Origin: Neorhizobium alkalisoli
GTDB lineage: Bacteria; Pseudomonadota; Alphaproteobacteria; Rhizobiales; Rhizobiaceae
DNA: 64,000 bases
Direction of reading: 5' to 3'
Assembly (NCBI RefSeq): GCF_002968635.1
Contig: NZ_PVBN01000002.1
Location: forward strand, 124,001-188,000
Made by a program: the position numbers and the translations under genes. A model generated the notes under the pieces. The model was not told the origin of the DNA and ran no database searches. It saw only the letters and a list, made by a program, of their open reading frames with translations. Positions 36,474 through 45,661 of the stretch are shown here, one piece after another; the first letter of the stretch is position 1, and the number at the start of each line of letters is the position of its first letter.

Positions 36474-37670
36474 TTAGGTTGGCCTGCGATCATTCGTTTT
36501 CAGGACCGAAAGGCATTCGTCGGCGATCATCTGTTCTTCGTCTGTGGGAATGACATGGACTGCGACGCGGCTCGTGGGGGTGCTGATCTTGATGGCATTC
36601 TTCCCGTTGGCCGCAGCATCGAGTTCGACACCCAGCCAGAGCAATCGTTCAGCGACGCGCTCGCGTATGATCGGCTGGTTTTCACCGATGCCGGCGGTGA
36701 ACACGAGGCCGTCCAGTCCCCCGAGCGTCGACGCCAGCCGGCAGATTTCTCCGGCGATCCGGAGGGTGAAGAGATCAATCGCTTCTCTCGCTTCCTTCCC
36801 ATGGTCCTTGAGGAGTTCGCGGGTATCGCCGCTGAAGCCGGAGACGCCGAAAAGACCGCAATGATGGTAGAGCATTTCCTCCACTTCCTTTACGGTCTTG
36901 CCGAGCGGTCCAAGGAAATGCAGCAGGACGCCCGGATCGAGCCAGCCCGGACGTGTCGCCATAGGAATGCCGTCGAGCGTCGAAAAGCCCATGCTGGAAT
37001 CGCGGCTGCAACCGTTCTCGATGGCGCACAGGCTGGCGCCGCTGCCGAGATGGGCGATGACCACCTTGCCGTCAGCGATGTCGGGTGCTTTTCCGACGAG
37101 CGCGCCGGAGACGTAACGGTAGGAAAGTCCGTGGAACCCGTACCGCTTGATGCCCCAGTCATGATAGGCCCGTGGAATGGCCAGACGCCGGACGAGGTCC
37201 GGCTGGCTCGCGTGAAAGGTCGTATCGAAGGAGCCGGTCTGGAAGAGCGAGGGGCGAAGATGCCTCACAGCCCTGATAAGCCGGAGCGCCTGGGGCTGAT
37301 GCAGAGGCGCAAGTTCCGTCAGCCTCCCGATGCTTTCGAGCGTTTCCGTTACCAATTCGACCGGTCCGTCGAATATATCGCCGCCGTGGACGATCCGGTG
37401 GCCGGCGGCTTCAACGGCATCGAGGTCGAAATGATTGCCCAGTTCCCGGAACACTTCGTCGATGAGTTCTGCTAGATCGTCGCCGGGCTCGCCCTTCAGG
37501 GGCAGTTCGAATTCATCCGGGCCTTTCTTGAGATGAAGCGTCGGAGGCTGGCTGGCAAAATCGACAACCGCCTTGCCGATACGCTCTGCCTGACGGCCGT
37601 CCAGTCTGAAGATGCCGATCTTCACCGTCGATGAACCCGCATTGAAAGTCAGCAGAAGTTTGTCGGCCAT
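36474..37670 (-). CDS. ackA: Acetate kinase
   Basis: Converts acetyl-phosphate and ADP to acetate and ATP. The 398-residue protein has the ASKHA-fold signatures [16 protein letters not shown] near the N-terminus, the [10 protein letters not shown] region with the preceding substrate contacts, and [16 protein letters not shown] near the C-terminus. It is first in a two-gene unit with phosphoketolase. The start at 37670 gives the usual [12 protein letters not shown]. The only clear oxygen-control site upstream is the box at 37993-38006, 323 bp away, which may serve both directions. Confidence 0.94.
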   Translation of the reverse strand: MADKLLLTFNAGSSTVKIGIFRLDGRQAERIGKAVVDFASQPPTLHLKKGPDEFELPLKGEPGDDLAELIDEVFRELGNHFDLDAVEAAGHRIVHGGDIFDGPVELVTETLESIGRLTELAPLHQPQALRLIRAVRHLRPSLFQTGSFDTTFHASQPDLVRRLAIPRAYHDWGIKRYGFHGLSYRYVSGALVGKAPDIADGKVVIAHLGSGASLCAIENGCSRDSSMGFSTLDGIPMATRPGWLDPGVLLHFLGPLGKTVKEVEEMLYHHCGLFGVSGFSGDTRELLKDHGKEAREAIDLFTLRIAGEICRLASTLGGLDGLVFTAGIGENQPIIRERVAERLLWLGVELDAAANGKNAIKISTPTSRVAVHVIPTDEEQMIADECLSVLKTNDRRPT

Positions 37671-38084
37671 GGGATATCCGTTGTCTTGCGATGCCCGGTC
37701 ATCAGGAGCTTGTCTGGAGCTGCCGACGCGGTGCGAACCTCGGCCGGAACGGTAGGGTTCGGCTTGTCAGGATGATAGGAGCGCGGACCGCGACGACCAG
37801 CCCCACCGTGTCGGCTCCGGCAAAATAGATGGTCGTTTGGCCAACATGGTTGATTGCGTCGGGCACAAGACAGAGCTGCCTGCTGATTCACCTCTTGGTT
37901 CCTGTCGAACGAGATACGGTTTCGGCGGCGATTGTCCTCAACTTTACTGCCGCTTCATTGATGCAGCGCAATGGAGAGAAGATTGCAGTCCATTGACGTT
38001 GATCAATGCCGAGGTGGCCGGATCTGCGAGGTTTTGAGTAACAGGCGAAGACTTGGTTTAAGGATTTTCGGCAGAATGGAGGGG
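37671..38084. other. 414-bp divergent spacer with regulatory site
   Basis: No gene is supported here; an 80-residue minus frame reaching into ackA has no ribosome-binding site or family character. The spacer separates ackA (minus) from the GNAT-like gene (plus) and holds the anaerobox listed separately. Confidence 0.5.
37993..38006 (+). promoter_or_regulatory. FixK/FNR anaerobox upstream of GNAT-like gene
   Basis: TTGAC-GTTG-ATCAA fits TTGAY-N4-RTCAA perfectly. With a class II geometry (centre at -41.5) transcription would start near 38041, about 40 bp before the GNAT-like start. The site is palindromic, so it could also serve the divergent ackA-xfp unit with a long leader. Confidence 0.72.
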
Positions 38085-38534
38085 ATGAGGACAGTGTACG
38101 ATGTGGGAGGGCTCGATGCGGCAGATGTCCATCGCGCCTATGCGGTCATTCAGCACGTAATGCCGGGTCTCGATCTGGAGGCATGGAAAACGCTGACGGC
38201 TACCGTCGACGCTCGTCACGACTGGCTGACCGTGATGGATGCCCACGGCTATATCCGCGGGCTTTGTTACGTCTTCACCCGGGAACATCCGGTACGCGGG
38301 TCCCAGATGGAAGTTCCGATCTTTGCGTCAGTCAGCCTCGTCGACAAGCGCGGTGTCGCCCGCGAGCTTTTCGAACTCGCCAAGTCTCGCGCGAGACAGG
38401 CAGGTGTGGAGACCATCCATTTCTGGTCCGCCGGCTCCGCGAACTGGGAGAGTCTAATGAAGCTCAGGGAGGCTGCACCGTGGGACGACGGCGTGATGTA
38501 CGATCTCAGGACCGACCGGACGTTTCTTTGCTGA
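38085..38534 (+). CDS. Small GNAT-like protein, probably oxygen-regulated
   Basis: A 149-residue protein with a sequence pattern like a Gcn5-related acetyltransferase: a central strand pair around HGYIRGLCYVFTREH and SVSLVDKRGVARELFELAKSRARQAG, close to the acetyl-CoA loop and helix. The match to the family is moderate. The start is uncertain: ATG 38085 has AGGGG directly in front (tight spacing), ATG 38076 and GTG 38094 are in frame. A perfect FixK/FNR box about 85 bp upstream suggests low-oxygen expression together with the divergent ackA-xfp genes, in which case regulation of an enzyme by acetylation is conceivable. Confidence 0.6.
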   Translation: MRTVYDVGGLDAADVHRAYAVIQHVMPGLDLEAWKTLTATVDARHDWLTVMDAHGYIRGLCYVFTREHPVRGSQMEVPIFASVSLVDKRGVARELFELAKSRARQAGVETIHFWSAGSANWESLMKLREAAPWDDGVMYDLRTDRTFLC

Positions 38535-38723
38535 GGAGACGGGAGGGGCATCCCGCGGGCGGATAGCTAATGTCGGTTCTGTGATCCTGTGGGGATCGCA
38601 GATCGAGGGGCGTTTCCGGCCGCAAATGTGTTGCGCATTCGGACCGGCTCTAATACCGCTGAGGTCGTTGCCGTCGGTGTCCGATCTCACCGGCGCTCTG
38701 CTGCTCCTTTGAAAGCGATTGAT

Positions 38724-39254
38724 GTGACCAAACCACGCCTCGTCATTATCGTTGCAGTCTCCCGCAACGGCGTCATCGGCCGTGACGGCGACATGCCGTG
38801 GAGGCTTTCCACCGATCTGAAGAGATTCAAGGCGCTAACGCTCGGCAAGCCCGTCGTCGTGGGTCGCAAGACTTTCGATTCGTTTGGCGGAAAGCCGCTT
38901 CCGGGACGCCCGCACGTGGTGGTAACCCGAAACGAGGGATTCCGCTACGACGGCGTGGCCGTTGCCTCGTCGTTCTCCGAGGGGCTGCGCATGGCCGAGG
39001 AGAAGGCGTCGGAGATGGGAGTCGCCGAGGTTTACGTGCTTGGCGGCGGCGAGATCTACAGGCAGGCCATCGAACTCGCGGAAAAGCTGTACGTTACCCA
39101 TGTCGACGCAGACATTTCGGATGGTGACACCTTTTTTCCGGCCATCGACCCGGAGGTTTTCGAAAAGGTGGAAGAGGTCGCCGTTTCCGCCGGTGAGAAA
39201 GACAACTACGCGACGCATTTCGTGACCTATCGGCGTCGAAGCGCGGCAAACTGA
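38724..39254 (+). CDS. folA: Dihydrofolate reductase
   Basis: Reduces dihydrofolate to tetrahydrofolate with NADPH. The 176-residue protein shows AVSRNGVIGRDGDMPW, the catalytic acidic residue D31 in STDLKRFK, the VVGRKTFDSF NADPH segment and the YVLGGGEIYRQA loop. The start is GTG 38724 (M-TKPRLVIIVA); upstream codons carry no family sequence and no good ribosome-binding site is seen. It heads the folA-hflK-hflC-degP stretch. Confidence 0.93.
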   Translation: MTKPRLVIIVAVSRNGVIGRDGDMPWRLSTDLKRFKALTLGKPVVVGRKTFDSFGGKPLPGRPHVVVTRNEGFRYDGVAVASSFSEGLRMAEEKASEMGVAEVYVLGGGEIYRQAIELAEKLYVTHVDADISDGDTFFPAIDPEVFEKVEEVAVSAGEKDNYATHFVTYRRRSAAN

Positions 39255-39390
39255 AACATTTCGTTACCAAACACCGGGAAGTTATTGAAGCCGCGTTGAA
39301 AGCGGGGCTGCGGATACCTATAACGGCAAGGCCCGGCTGCCTCACACGGTATGGTCGCGGCAAGGGAGTGGTACGAACAAAGAGGTTTTG

Positions 39391-40491
39391 ATGCCCTGGA
39401 GCAATCAGAATGGCGGCGGCGGCCCGTGGGGCGGCGGTGGCGGTAATAATCAAGGACCCTGGGGTCAGGGACCGAACCGCCCACGCGGCGGCGGTGGTAG
39501 CGGCAGCGGCGGTCCGCCTGATCTGGAGGACATCATCCGGCGCAGCCAGGATCGCCTGCGCGGCGTGATGCCCGGAGGTTTCAACGGCGGCGCCTTCGTG
39601 ATCGTGCTCCTTGTCATCGTGGCGTTTCTTGCATTCCAGTCGGTTTACACCGTCCAGCCGGACGAGCGTGGCGTCGAGCTGCGTTTCGGCCGTCCGAAGG
39701 ACGAAATCTCCATGCCGGGCCTGCATTTCCATCTCTGGCCGCTGGAGTCCGTCGAGATCGTCAAGGTCACGGAACAGCAGCAGAATATCGGGGCGGCGAG
39801 GGGGTCGAACTCCAATGCCGGCTGGATGCTGACCGGCGATTCCAACATCGTCAACGTGCAGTTTTCCGTGCTGTTCACCGTGACCGATCCCAAGGCCTAT
39901 CTCTTTAACCTGGAAAGCCCTGCTTCGACGCTGCAGCAGGTCGCCGAAAGCGCCATGCGCGAAGTCGTCGGCCGCCGTCCCGCTCAGGACATCTTCCGCG
40001 ACAACCGCGAAGACATCTCGACCGAGGTGCGAGGCATCATCCAGGGCACGATGGACACCTATGGTTCGGGTATCTCCATCAACGCCGTGCCGATCGAGGA
40101 TGCGGCACCGCCGCGCGAGGTGGCCGACGCCTTCGAAGAAGTGCAGCGTGCCGAACAGGACGAAGACCGCTTCGTGGAAGAAGCGAACCAGTACGCCAAC
40201 CAGAAGCTTGGCCAGGCCCGCGGTCAGGCCGCCCAGGTCCGTGAAGAGGCATCCGCCTACAAGGACCGGGTCGTGAATGAGGCTCAAGGTGAGGCGCAAC
40301 GCTTTATCTCGATCCATCAGGAATATGCCAATGCGCCTGAGGTCACCCGTCAGCGCATCTTCCTGGAGACGATGGAAACGGTGCTGAAGGGCTCTGCCAA
40401 GATCATCCTGGAGAACAAGGAGGGCGTCATTCCTTACCTGCCGCTCAACGAAATCAACCGGCCCCAGGCCCAGCCGGGAGCTGCCCGATGA
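39391..40491 (+). CDS. hflK: FtsH protease modulator HflK
   Basis: Membrane SPFH/prohibitin-domain protein that, with HflC, forms the large periplasm-facing cage around FtsH and controls its proteolysis. The 366-residue chain has a Gly/Asn/Trp-rich N-terminus (residues 1-45), a membrane segment at about 70-90 (AFVIVLLVIVAFLAFQSVY) and then VQPDERGVELRFGR with the SPFH domain. A coiled-coil region (DEDRFVEEANQYANQKLGQA) is near the C-terminus. ATG 39391 follows AGAGG. Its stop overlaps the hflC start (ATGA). Confidence 0.95.
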   Translation: MPWSNQNGGGGPWGGGGGNNQGPWGQGPNRPRGGGGSGSGGPPDLEDIIRRSQDRLRGVMPGGFNGGAFVIVLLVIVAFLAFQSVYTVQPDERGVELRFGRPKDEISMPGLHFHLWPLESVEIVKVTEQQQNIGAARGSNSNAGWMLTGDSNIVNVQFSVLFTVTDPKAYLFNLESPASTLQQVAESAMREVVGRRPAQDIFRDNREDISTEVRGIIQGTMDTYGSGISINAVPIEDAAPPREVADAFEEVQRAEQDEDRFVEEANQYANQKLGQARGQAAQVREEASAYKDRVVNEAQGEAQRFISIHQEYANAPEVTRQRIFLETMETVLKGSAKIILENKEGVIPYLPLNEINRPQAQPGAAR

Positions 40492-41426
40492 ACTCCAACC
40501 GACTTCCGGCAATCCTGATCGGCCTCGCCGTCATTCTTTTCCTGCTCTATTCCTCTGTCTTCGTGGTCAACGAACGGGAACAGGCAATCGTGGTTCGGTT
40601 CGGCCAGATTCAGGACGTCAAGCGCGAGCCGGGCATCTATTTCAAGCTGCCGTTCGCCTTCATGGATGCGGATCGCGTTCAATATCTCGAAGACCGCGCG
40701 CTGCGTTTCGACCTCGACAATATCCGCGTCCAGGTGCGCGGCGGCGCCTTCTATGAGGTAGACGCCTTCGTCGTCTATTCGATCACCGATCCGCGCCGGT
40801 TCCGCGAGACGGTGTCGGGCGATCGGGAATCGGCGGAATCGCGACTGCGCACCCGCCTCGATGCAGCACTTCGTCGTGTCTACGGCTTGCGTAACTTCGA
40901 TGCCGCCCTCTCCGACGAACGCTCCTCGATGATGCAGGAGGTTCATACCGACCTCAACGCCGCGGCCGAGACCTTGGGCCTCACCATCCGCGACGTGCGC
41001 ATCCGCCGTACCGACCTCACGCAGGAAGTCTCGGCGCAGACCTTCCAGCGCATGAAGGCGGAGCGGCTTGCCGAAGCGGAACTCATCCGCGCTCGCGGTA
41101 ATGAACAAGGGCAGCGTCGAAGGGCGATCGCCGATCGTCAGGTGGTCGAGCTGGTCTCCGAGGCACAAAGGGATTCGGAAATCCTGCGCGGTGAAGGTGA
41201 CGCCGAACGCAACCGGATTTTCGGCGAAGCCTTCCAGCGCGACCCGGCCTTCTTCGAGTTCTATCGCTCGATGCGGGCCTACGTTGCTTCGCTTGCCGAT
41301 ACCGGCACGACCATGGTCCTCTCGCCGAATTCGGAGTTCCTCCGCTTCCTCAACTCTCCGGCCGGAACGCGGCCGGGGCAGGAGGCTCCGGCGGCACCTG
41401 CCGCGCCCGCGGCGCCTGCCAACTGA
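40488..41426 (+). CDS. hflC: FtsH protease modulator HflC
   Basis: Partner of HflK in the FtsH-modulating complex. The 312-residue protein has an N-terminal membrane segment (LPAILIGLAVILFLLYSSVF), the SPFH-domain start NEREQAIVVRFGQIQDVKREPG and a helical region rich in Arg/Glu (RMKAERLAEAELIRARGNEQ). It ends in an Ala/Pro tail. Start codon overlaps hflK. Ten bases after the stop lies a strong terminator, so hflKC form their own unit. No DUF2065 gene, often present after hflC, is seen. Confidence 0.95.
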   Translation: MNSNRLPAILIGLAVILFLLYSSVFVVNEREQAIVVRFGQIQDVKREPGIYFKLPFAFMDADRVQYLEDRALRFDLDNIRVQVRGGAFYEVDAFVVYSITDPRRFRETVSGDRESAESRLRTRLDAALRRVYGLRNFDAALSDERSSMMQEVHTDLNAAAETLGLTIRDVRIRRTDLTQEVSAQTFQRMKAERLAEAELIRARGNEQGQRRRAIADRQVVELVSEAQRDSEILRGEGDAERNRIFGEAFQRDPAFFEFYRSMRAYVASLADTGTTMVLSPNSEFLRFLNSPAGTRPGQEAPAAPAAPAAPAN

Positions 41427-41436
41427 CATCCTGCGC

Positions 41437-41471
41437 AAGAGGGGCGGTGACGAGCCGCCCCTCTTGTTTCG
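41437..41471 (+). terminator. Rho-independent terminator after hflC
   Basis: AAGAGGGGCGG pairs perfectly (11 bp) with CCGCCCCTCTT over a seven-base loop, followed by GTTTCG. The left A's and right T's make it partly bidirectional. Confidence 0.85.
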
Positions 41472-41653
41472 AGAGATGATCCACAGGCGAAACCCGCAAG
41501 GGGCAGGTGTCCTCACGAAAAGGTAATTTCCCCGGCATGCATTCCGCCTTATGCTCTGCCGAAACTCCGCCCGATTCAAAGGGTCCAATGACCTGCCCGG
41601 GTGAGTGTCGTTCGTCGGGAGCGATGCAACAAATCCAATAGCGAGGATGCCAG

Positions 41654-43285
41654 ATGGCCCAGTCGGTTCGATCGTCCTTCATGCGCTTTGCCACGTTGAC
41701 GGCTTCTCTTGCCGTGCTGGCGAGCCCTCTGCAGGCGGTTGCGCAGACGCCGGCACCTCCGGTACCCGAGCAAAATGGAAACGCGCCCGGCTCGATGCTT
41801 CCGGCTCCGCCGCCAGTGTCTCCGACGATCAATCCGCCGCCGGCACCCGGCCCGGTGGCCCCGGTTGGACCGGGTTCGATCGCCGATATGGCCGAAGGGC
41901 TGCTCGATGCGGTCGTCAACATCTCGACTTCGCAGAGCGTCAAGGATCAGGGTGCGGGTCCGCAGCCGCAAATCCAGGAGGGCTCGCCTTTCCAGGAGTT
42001 CTTTGAGGACTTCTTCGACAGCCCGGGCAACCAGGGCGGAAATCAGAAGGTCTCGTCGCTCGGTTCCGGTTTCGTGATCGATGCCAGCGGTTATGTGGTG
42101 ACCAACAACCACGTCATCGAAGGCGCGGACGACATCGAAGTGATCTTCCCGAACGGCAGCAAGCTCAAAGCCAGATTGGTCGGAACCGATACCAAGACCG
42201 ACCTGTCCGTCCTGAAGGTCGAGCCGAAGGCGCCGCTGAAGGCGGCGCGCTTCGGCGATTCCCGAAGGATGCGCATCGGCGATTGGGTCATGGCGATCGG
42301 CAACCCCTTCGGTCTCGGCGGTTCGGTGACGCTCGGCATCATTTCGGCGCGGGGCCGCAACATCAATGCCGGGCCATACGACAATTTCATCCAGACCGAC
42401 GCGGCGATCAACAAGGGCAATTCCGGCGGTCCGCTGTTCAACATGAGCGGCGAGGTCATCGGCATCAACACCGCCATCATCTCTCCGTCCGGCGGTTCGA
42501 TCGGCATCGGCTTTGCGGTGCCGACGGAACTTGCGGAAAATATCGTCCACCAGCTCATCGAATTCGGCGAAACACGCCGCGGCTGGCTCGGCGTGCGCAT
42601 CCAGCCGTTAACCGACGACGTGGCGGCGAGCCTGGGGCTCGACCGGGCGCGCGGTGCCCTGGTTTCCGGCGTTGTCAGCGGTGGGCCAATCCAGAAGGGC
42701 GAGATCAAGGCGGGTGACGTGATCCTGACCTTCGACGGTCATCCGGTCAACGAGATGCGCGACCTGCCGCGCATCGTCGCCGAAAGCCCCGTTGCCAAGG
42801 AAGTCGACGTCGTGATCATGCGAGACGGCAAGGAGCAGACCGTCAAGGTGACGCTCGGACGTCTCGAAGACAGCGCGGAGCCTGAGGAGGATGCCGAGCA
42901 GCCGACGCTGCCCGAGGACCAAGGCAAGAGCGCGGAGCCCGACAACGGCGCGCCGGAGGATCAGAAGGGCGAGACGGACGCGAAACCTGCGGTGACCTTC
43001 GGGATGACGCTCGCAGCACTCGACGAGGAACGCCGCAAGACCTTCAGTATCGCCGAAAGCGTCGAGGGCGTGGTGATTACCGCTGTCGAACCCAATTCGC
43101 CCGCGGCACAAAAAGGCCTGAAGGTCGGCGAGGTTGTCGTGGAAGTGGGGCAGGACTTCGTGGAAAATCCGGCCGATGTCGTCAAGAGGATCAATGCGCT
43201 GAAGGCGGAAGGTCGTCGAAACGCCCATGTGATGATCGCAGATCCCGCCGGCAATCTCCGTTTTGTGGCCTTGCCGCTGGAATAG
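41654..43285 (+). CDS. degP: Do-family serine endopeptidase (DegP/HtrA)
   Basis: Periplasmic quality-control protease and chaperone. The 543-residue protein has a signal peptide (cleavage near QAVA-QT, residue 30), a Pro-rich linker at about 33-72 and a trypsin-like domain with triad H153 (NNHVIEG), D183 (KTDLSV) and S257 (GNSGGPLF). PDZ1 begins near RGWLGVRIQPL, and PDZ2 is at the C-terminus. Between the PDZ domains is an acidic linker (EPEEDAEQPTLPEDQG). It follows hflKC after a terminator and is probably transcribed separately. Confidence 0.95.
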   Translation: MAQSVRSSFMRFATLTASLAVLASPLQAVAQTPAPPVPEQNGNAPGSMLPAPPPVSPTINPPPAPGPVAPVGPGSIADMAEGLLDAVVNISTSQSVKDQGAGPQPQIQEGSPFQEFFEDFFDSPGNQGGNQKVSSLGSGFVIDASGYVVTNNHVIEGADDIEVIFPNGSKLKARLVGTDTKTDLSVLKVEPKAPLKAARFGDSRRMRIGDWVMAIGNPFGLGGSVTLGIISARGRNINAGPYDNFIQTDAAINKGNSGGPLFNMSGEVIGINTAIISPSGGSIGIGFAVPTELAENIVHQLIEFGETRRGWLGVRIQPLTDDVAASLGLDRARGALVSGVVSGGPIQKGEIKAGDVILTFDGHPVNEMRDLPRIVAESPVAKEVDVVIMRDGKEQTVKVTLGRLEDSAEPEEDAEQPTLPEDQGKSAEPDNGAPEDQKGETDAKPAVTFGMTLAALDEERRKTFSIAESVEGVVITAVEPNSPAAQKGLKVGEVVVEVGQDFVENPADVVKRINALKAEGRRNAHVMIADPAGNLRFVALPLE

Positions 43286-43289
43286 CTCG

Positions 43290-43883
43290 CTATCGCATTC
43301 TATCCGCGCGCTGTTTCTGGCGCAGCCACTCGTCCCGCGTCACGGCATAGACGATGTGGTGTTTCAGGTGCGGATGGGTATCGGGGACGCGCGGATGCTC
43401 GAAGTCGAGGCTTGCAACGCGATGCAGGCCAAGCCGCTTCATGACGGCGGTCGACCGGTGATTTTCGGCGACCGCGAAGGACACGACGGCGTCGAGATGC
43501 TTCTTGTCGAATGCGAAATCGAGCAGGGCACTAGCGGCTTCCGACACATAGCCTTTGCCCCAGAAACGTGTCGCAAGCCTCCAGCCGATTTCGACTGTTT
43601 CCGCTGGAAAGATCTCGGGCATGTTGGCGAGTGACAGGCCGCAAAAACCGATCGGCTCGCCGGTCGCCTTGAGTTCCAGGGCATAGAAGCCGAGGCCGGT
43701 TTCAATGATCGAGTCGTTTAGCCGTTTGAGCAGGGCATCCGCCTCCTCGTGGCTTCGCCGAAACGGAAAGAACTCCATGACCTTCGAATCGGCATTGATC
43801 TCGCGAAACAGGTCGCGGTCGCTGTCGATCCAGCTGCGGAGCCGGAGACGTTCCGTTTCGAGGATGACCCTTGCTTCTTTCAC
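43290..43883 (-). CDS. GNAT-family N-acetyltransferase (RimJ/RimL type)
   Basis: A 197-residue acetyltransferase of the RimJ/RimL-like group. ETERLRLRSWIDSD at the N-terminus, the AVEIGWRL-like strand (ETVEIGWRLATRFWGKGYVS) with the acetyl-CoA-binding helix, and AENHRSTAVMKRLGL are characteristic. The start codon overlaps the serB stop by 4 bp, so it is translationally coupled to serB. Its 3' end faces degP four bases away. The acetyl acceptor is unknown. Confidence 0.88.
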   Translation of the reverse strand: MKEARVILETERLRLRSWIDSDRDLFREINADSKVMEFFPFRRSHEEADALLKRLNDSIIETGLGFYALELKATGEPIGFCGLSLANMPEIFPAETVEIGWRLATRFWGKGYVSEAASALLDFAFDKKHLDAVVSFAVAENHRSTAVMKRLGLHRVASLDFEHPRVPDTHPHLKHHIVYAVTRDEWLRQKQRADRMR

Positions 43884-44770
43884 GGCCCTACGAAGTCCGT
43901 TTTGCGATAGCCCTGGATGTAGAGGAGGGCGGTGAGATCGCCATGGTCGATCCGCATCTTCGCCTGGGCCGCGACGGTCGGCTTGGCATGCAGCGCAACG
44001 CCCGAACCGGCGATGCCGAGCATGCCCAGGTCGTTTGCGCCGTCACCGACCGCCAGGGCTTCGTCCGGCGTAATGCCGAGTCTCTCGCTGATCGCCAGCA
44101 GCGCATCGATTTTGGCCTGTTTGCCGAGAATGGGTTCGGCGACTTCGCCGGTGAGAATGCCATCTGTTTCGATGAGGATATTCGCCTGATTTTCGTCAAA
44201 GCCCAATGTTTCCGCGATACGGCTGGTGAAGACGGTGAAGCCGCCGGAAACCAGTGCCGTATAGAACCCTTTGGCTTTCATCGTGGCGATCAGTTGCGGT
44301 CCGCCGGATGTGAGGGTGATGCGTTGTGCGATGACATCGTCCACCACTGTGATCGGCAAGCCCTTCAAAAGCGCGACGCGTTCCCGCAGTGCCGGTTCGA
44401 AGGCAATCTCGCCGTTCATGGCCCGGGCAGTGATCGCAGAGACCTTGTCCTTCAAGCCAACCACATCGGCGAGCTCATCGATACATTCCTGGCCGATCAT
44501 GGTGGAATCCATGTCGGCAATCAGGAATTTCTTCCGCCGGGTCTCGGTCTCCTGCACGACGACGTCGATCGGTGCATCGGCGATCACGGCACGCAGATTT
44601 GCTTCGGCGGCGTGCGGATCGGCATCGTCACGAAGCGCGATATCGCAGGCGATACCGTCCGCGAGCCAGTACAGGCCGGAGGCTTTTGCCGCCTCGGCCG
44701 CCTGCTCTCCGAGCTTTGAGGTGAGAACAGGGTTTGACGGATGGGCAATGAGCGTGGCAACGAAAGCCAT
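43880..44770 (-). CDS. serB: Phosphoserine phosphatase
   Basis: Last step of serine synthesis: hydrolysis of phosphoserine. HAD-superfamily protein of 296 residues with nucleophile D86 and acid/base D88 in IADMDSTMIG, motif II in VSGGFTVFTS, and motif III/IV in AVGDGANDLGMLG. The N-terminal region of about 80 residues is the ACT-like extension of bacterial SerB. Its ATG directly abuts the divergent miaA ATG (CAT|ATG at 44768-44773). Confidence 0.94.
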   Translation of the reverse strand: MAFVATLIAHPSNPVLTSKLGEQAAEAAKASGLYWLADGIACDIALRDDADPHAAEANLRAVIADAPIDVVVQETETRRKKFLIADMDSTMIGQECIDELADVVGLKDKVSAITARAMNGEIAFEPALRERVALLKGLPITVVDDVIAQRITLTSGGPQLIATMKAKGFYTALVSGGFTVFTSRIAETLGFDENQANILIETDGILTGEVAEPILGKQAKIDALLAISERLGITPDEALAVGDGANDLGMLGIAGSGVALHAKPTVAAQAKMRIDHGDLTALLYIQGYRKTDFVGP

Positions 44771-45661
44771 ATGACCGACCTTATGGATGATTTGGACGCG
44801 ATCCTGATAACCGGGCCGACGGCGAGCGGCAAGTCGGCCCTTGCTCTTCGGCTGGCGCGAGAGGCAAATGGTGTCGTCATCAATGCCGACAGCATGCAGG
44901 TCTACGATACGCTAAGGGTCCTGACGGCGCGGCCTTCGGAAGACGAGATGGAGGGCGTGCCGCATCTGCTTTACGGACATGTGCCGGCGACACGCGCCTA
45001 TTCGACGGGCGAATGGCTGCGCGACGTAACGGCCCTTTTGCCGGAGCTGAGGGCCGACGGACGCTTGCCGGTCTTCGTGGGCGGCACCGGTCTTTATTTC
45101 AAGGCGCTGACGGGCGGCCTCTCCGATATGCCGGAAATTTCCCAGGACGTCCGTTGCCGGGTGCGGCTGCGGCTGAAGGACGAGGGACCGGAAGCGCTCC
45201 ATACGGAACTTTCGCGCCGCGACGCGCCGGTTGCCGAAAGCCTCGAGCCGAGGGATGGCCAGCGGATCGTTCGGGCGCTGGAAGTGCTGGAAGAGACCGG
45301 GCGGTCGATTGCCGAGTTTCAGGGAAAACAGGGGCCGAAGGTGATCGATCCCGCGCGGGCGAAAAAGCTCGTGGTCCTGCCGGACCGCAAGCTGCTCCAT
45401 GAACGGATCGGCAGGCGGTTCGAGAAGATGCTCGAGAGCGGCGCCGTCGACGAGGTGAGGGCACTGCTGGCGCTCCATCCCGCTCCGGACGCGCCGGTCA
45501 TGAAGGCGATCGGCGTGGCACAGATCGCGGAGATGCTCGAAGGCCGGATGAGCCGGGAAGAGGCCATAGAGCGCGGCTCTGCCTTGACGCGCCAATATGC
45601 CAAGCGGCAGATGACGTGGTTCCGCAACCAGATGGACGAAAGCTGGGAGAGGATCGGCTGA
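44771..45661 (+). CDS. miaA: tRNA dimethylallyltransferase
   Basis: Adds a dimethylallyl group to A37 of tRNAs that read UNN codons. The 296-residue protein has the P-loop GPTASGKS (residues 15-22), the NADSMQVYDTLRVLTARPS segment of the family and the GTGLYFKALTGGL region. ATG 44771 is assigned, back-to-back with serB; MDDLDAI at 44783 is a possible later start. The convergent HerA-like gene ends at the very next base, so there is no spacer at either end. Confidence 0.94.
   Translation: MTDLMDDLDAILITGPTASGKSALALRLAREANGVVINADSMQVYDTLRVLTARPSEDEMEGVPHLLYGHVPATRAYSTGEWLRDVTALLPELRADGRLPVFVGGTGLYFKALTGGLSDMPEISQDVRCRVRLRLKDEGPEALHTELSRRDAPVAESLEPRDGQRIVRALEVLEETGRSIAEFQGKQGPKVIDPARAKKLVVLPDRKLLHERIGRRFEKMLESGAVDEVRALLALHPAPDAPVMKAIGVAQIAEMLEGRMSREEAIERGSALTRQYAKRQMTWFRNQMDESWERIG

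Noticed and set aside
34630..36477. 615-residue plus-strand frame opposite phosphoketolase
   Set aside because: Antisense shadow of a full-length conserved enzyme.
37649..37891. 80-residue minus-strand frame before ackA
   Set aside because: No family character or ribosome-binding site; it overlaps the ackA start in another frame.
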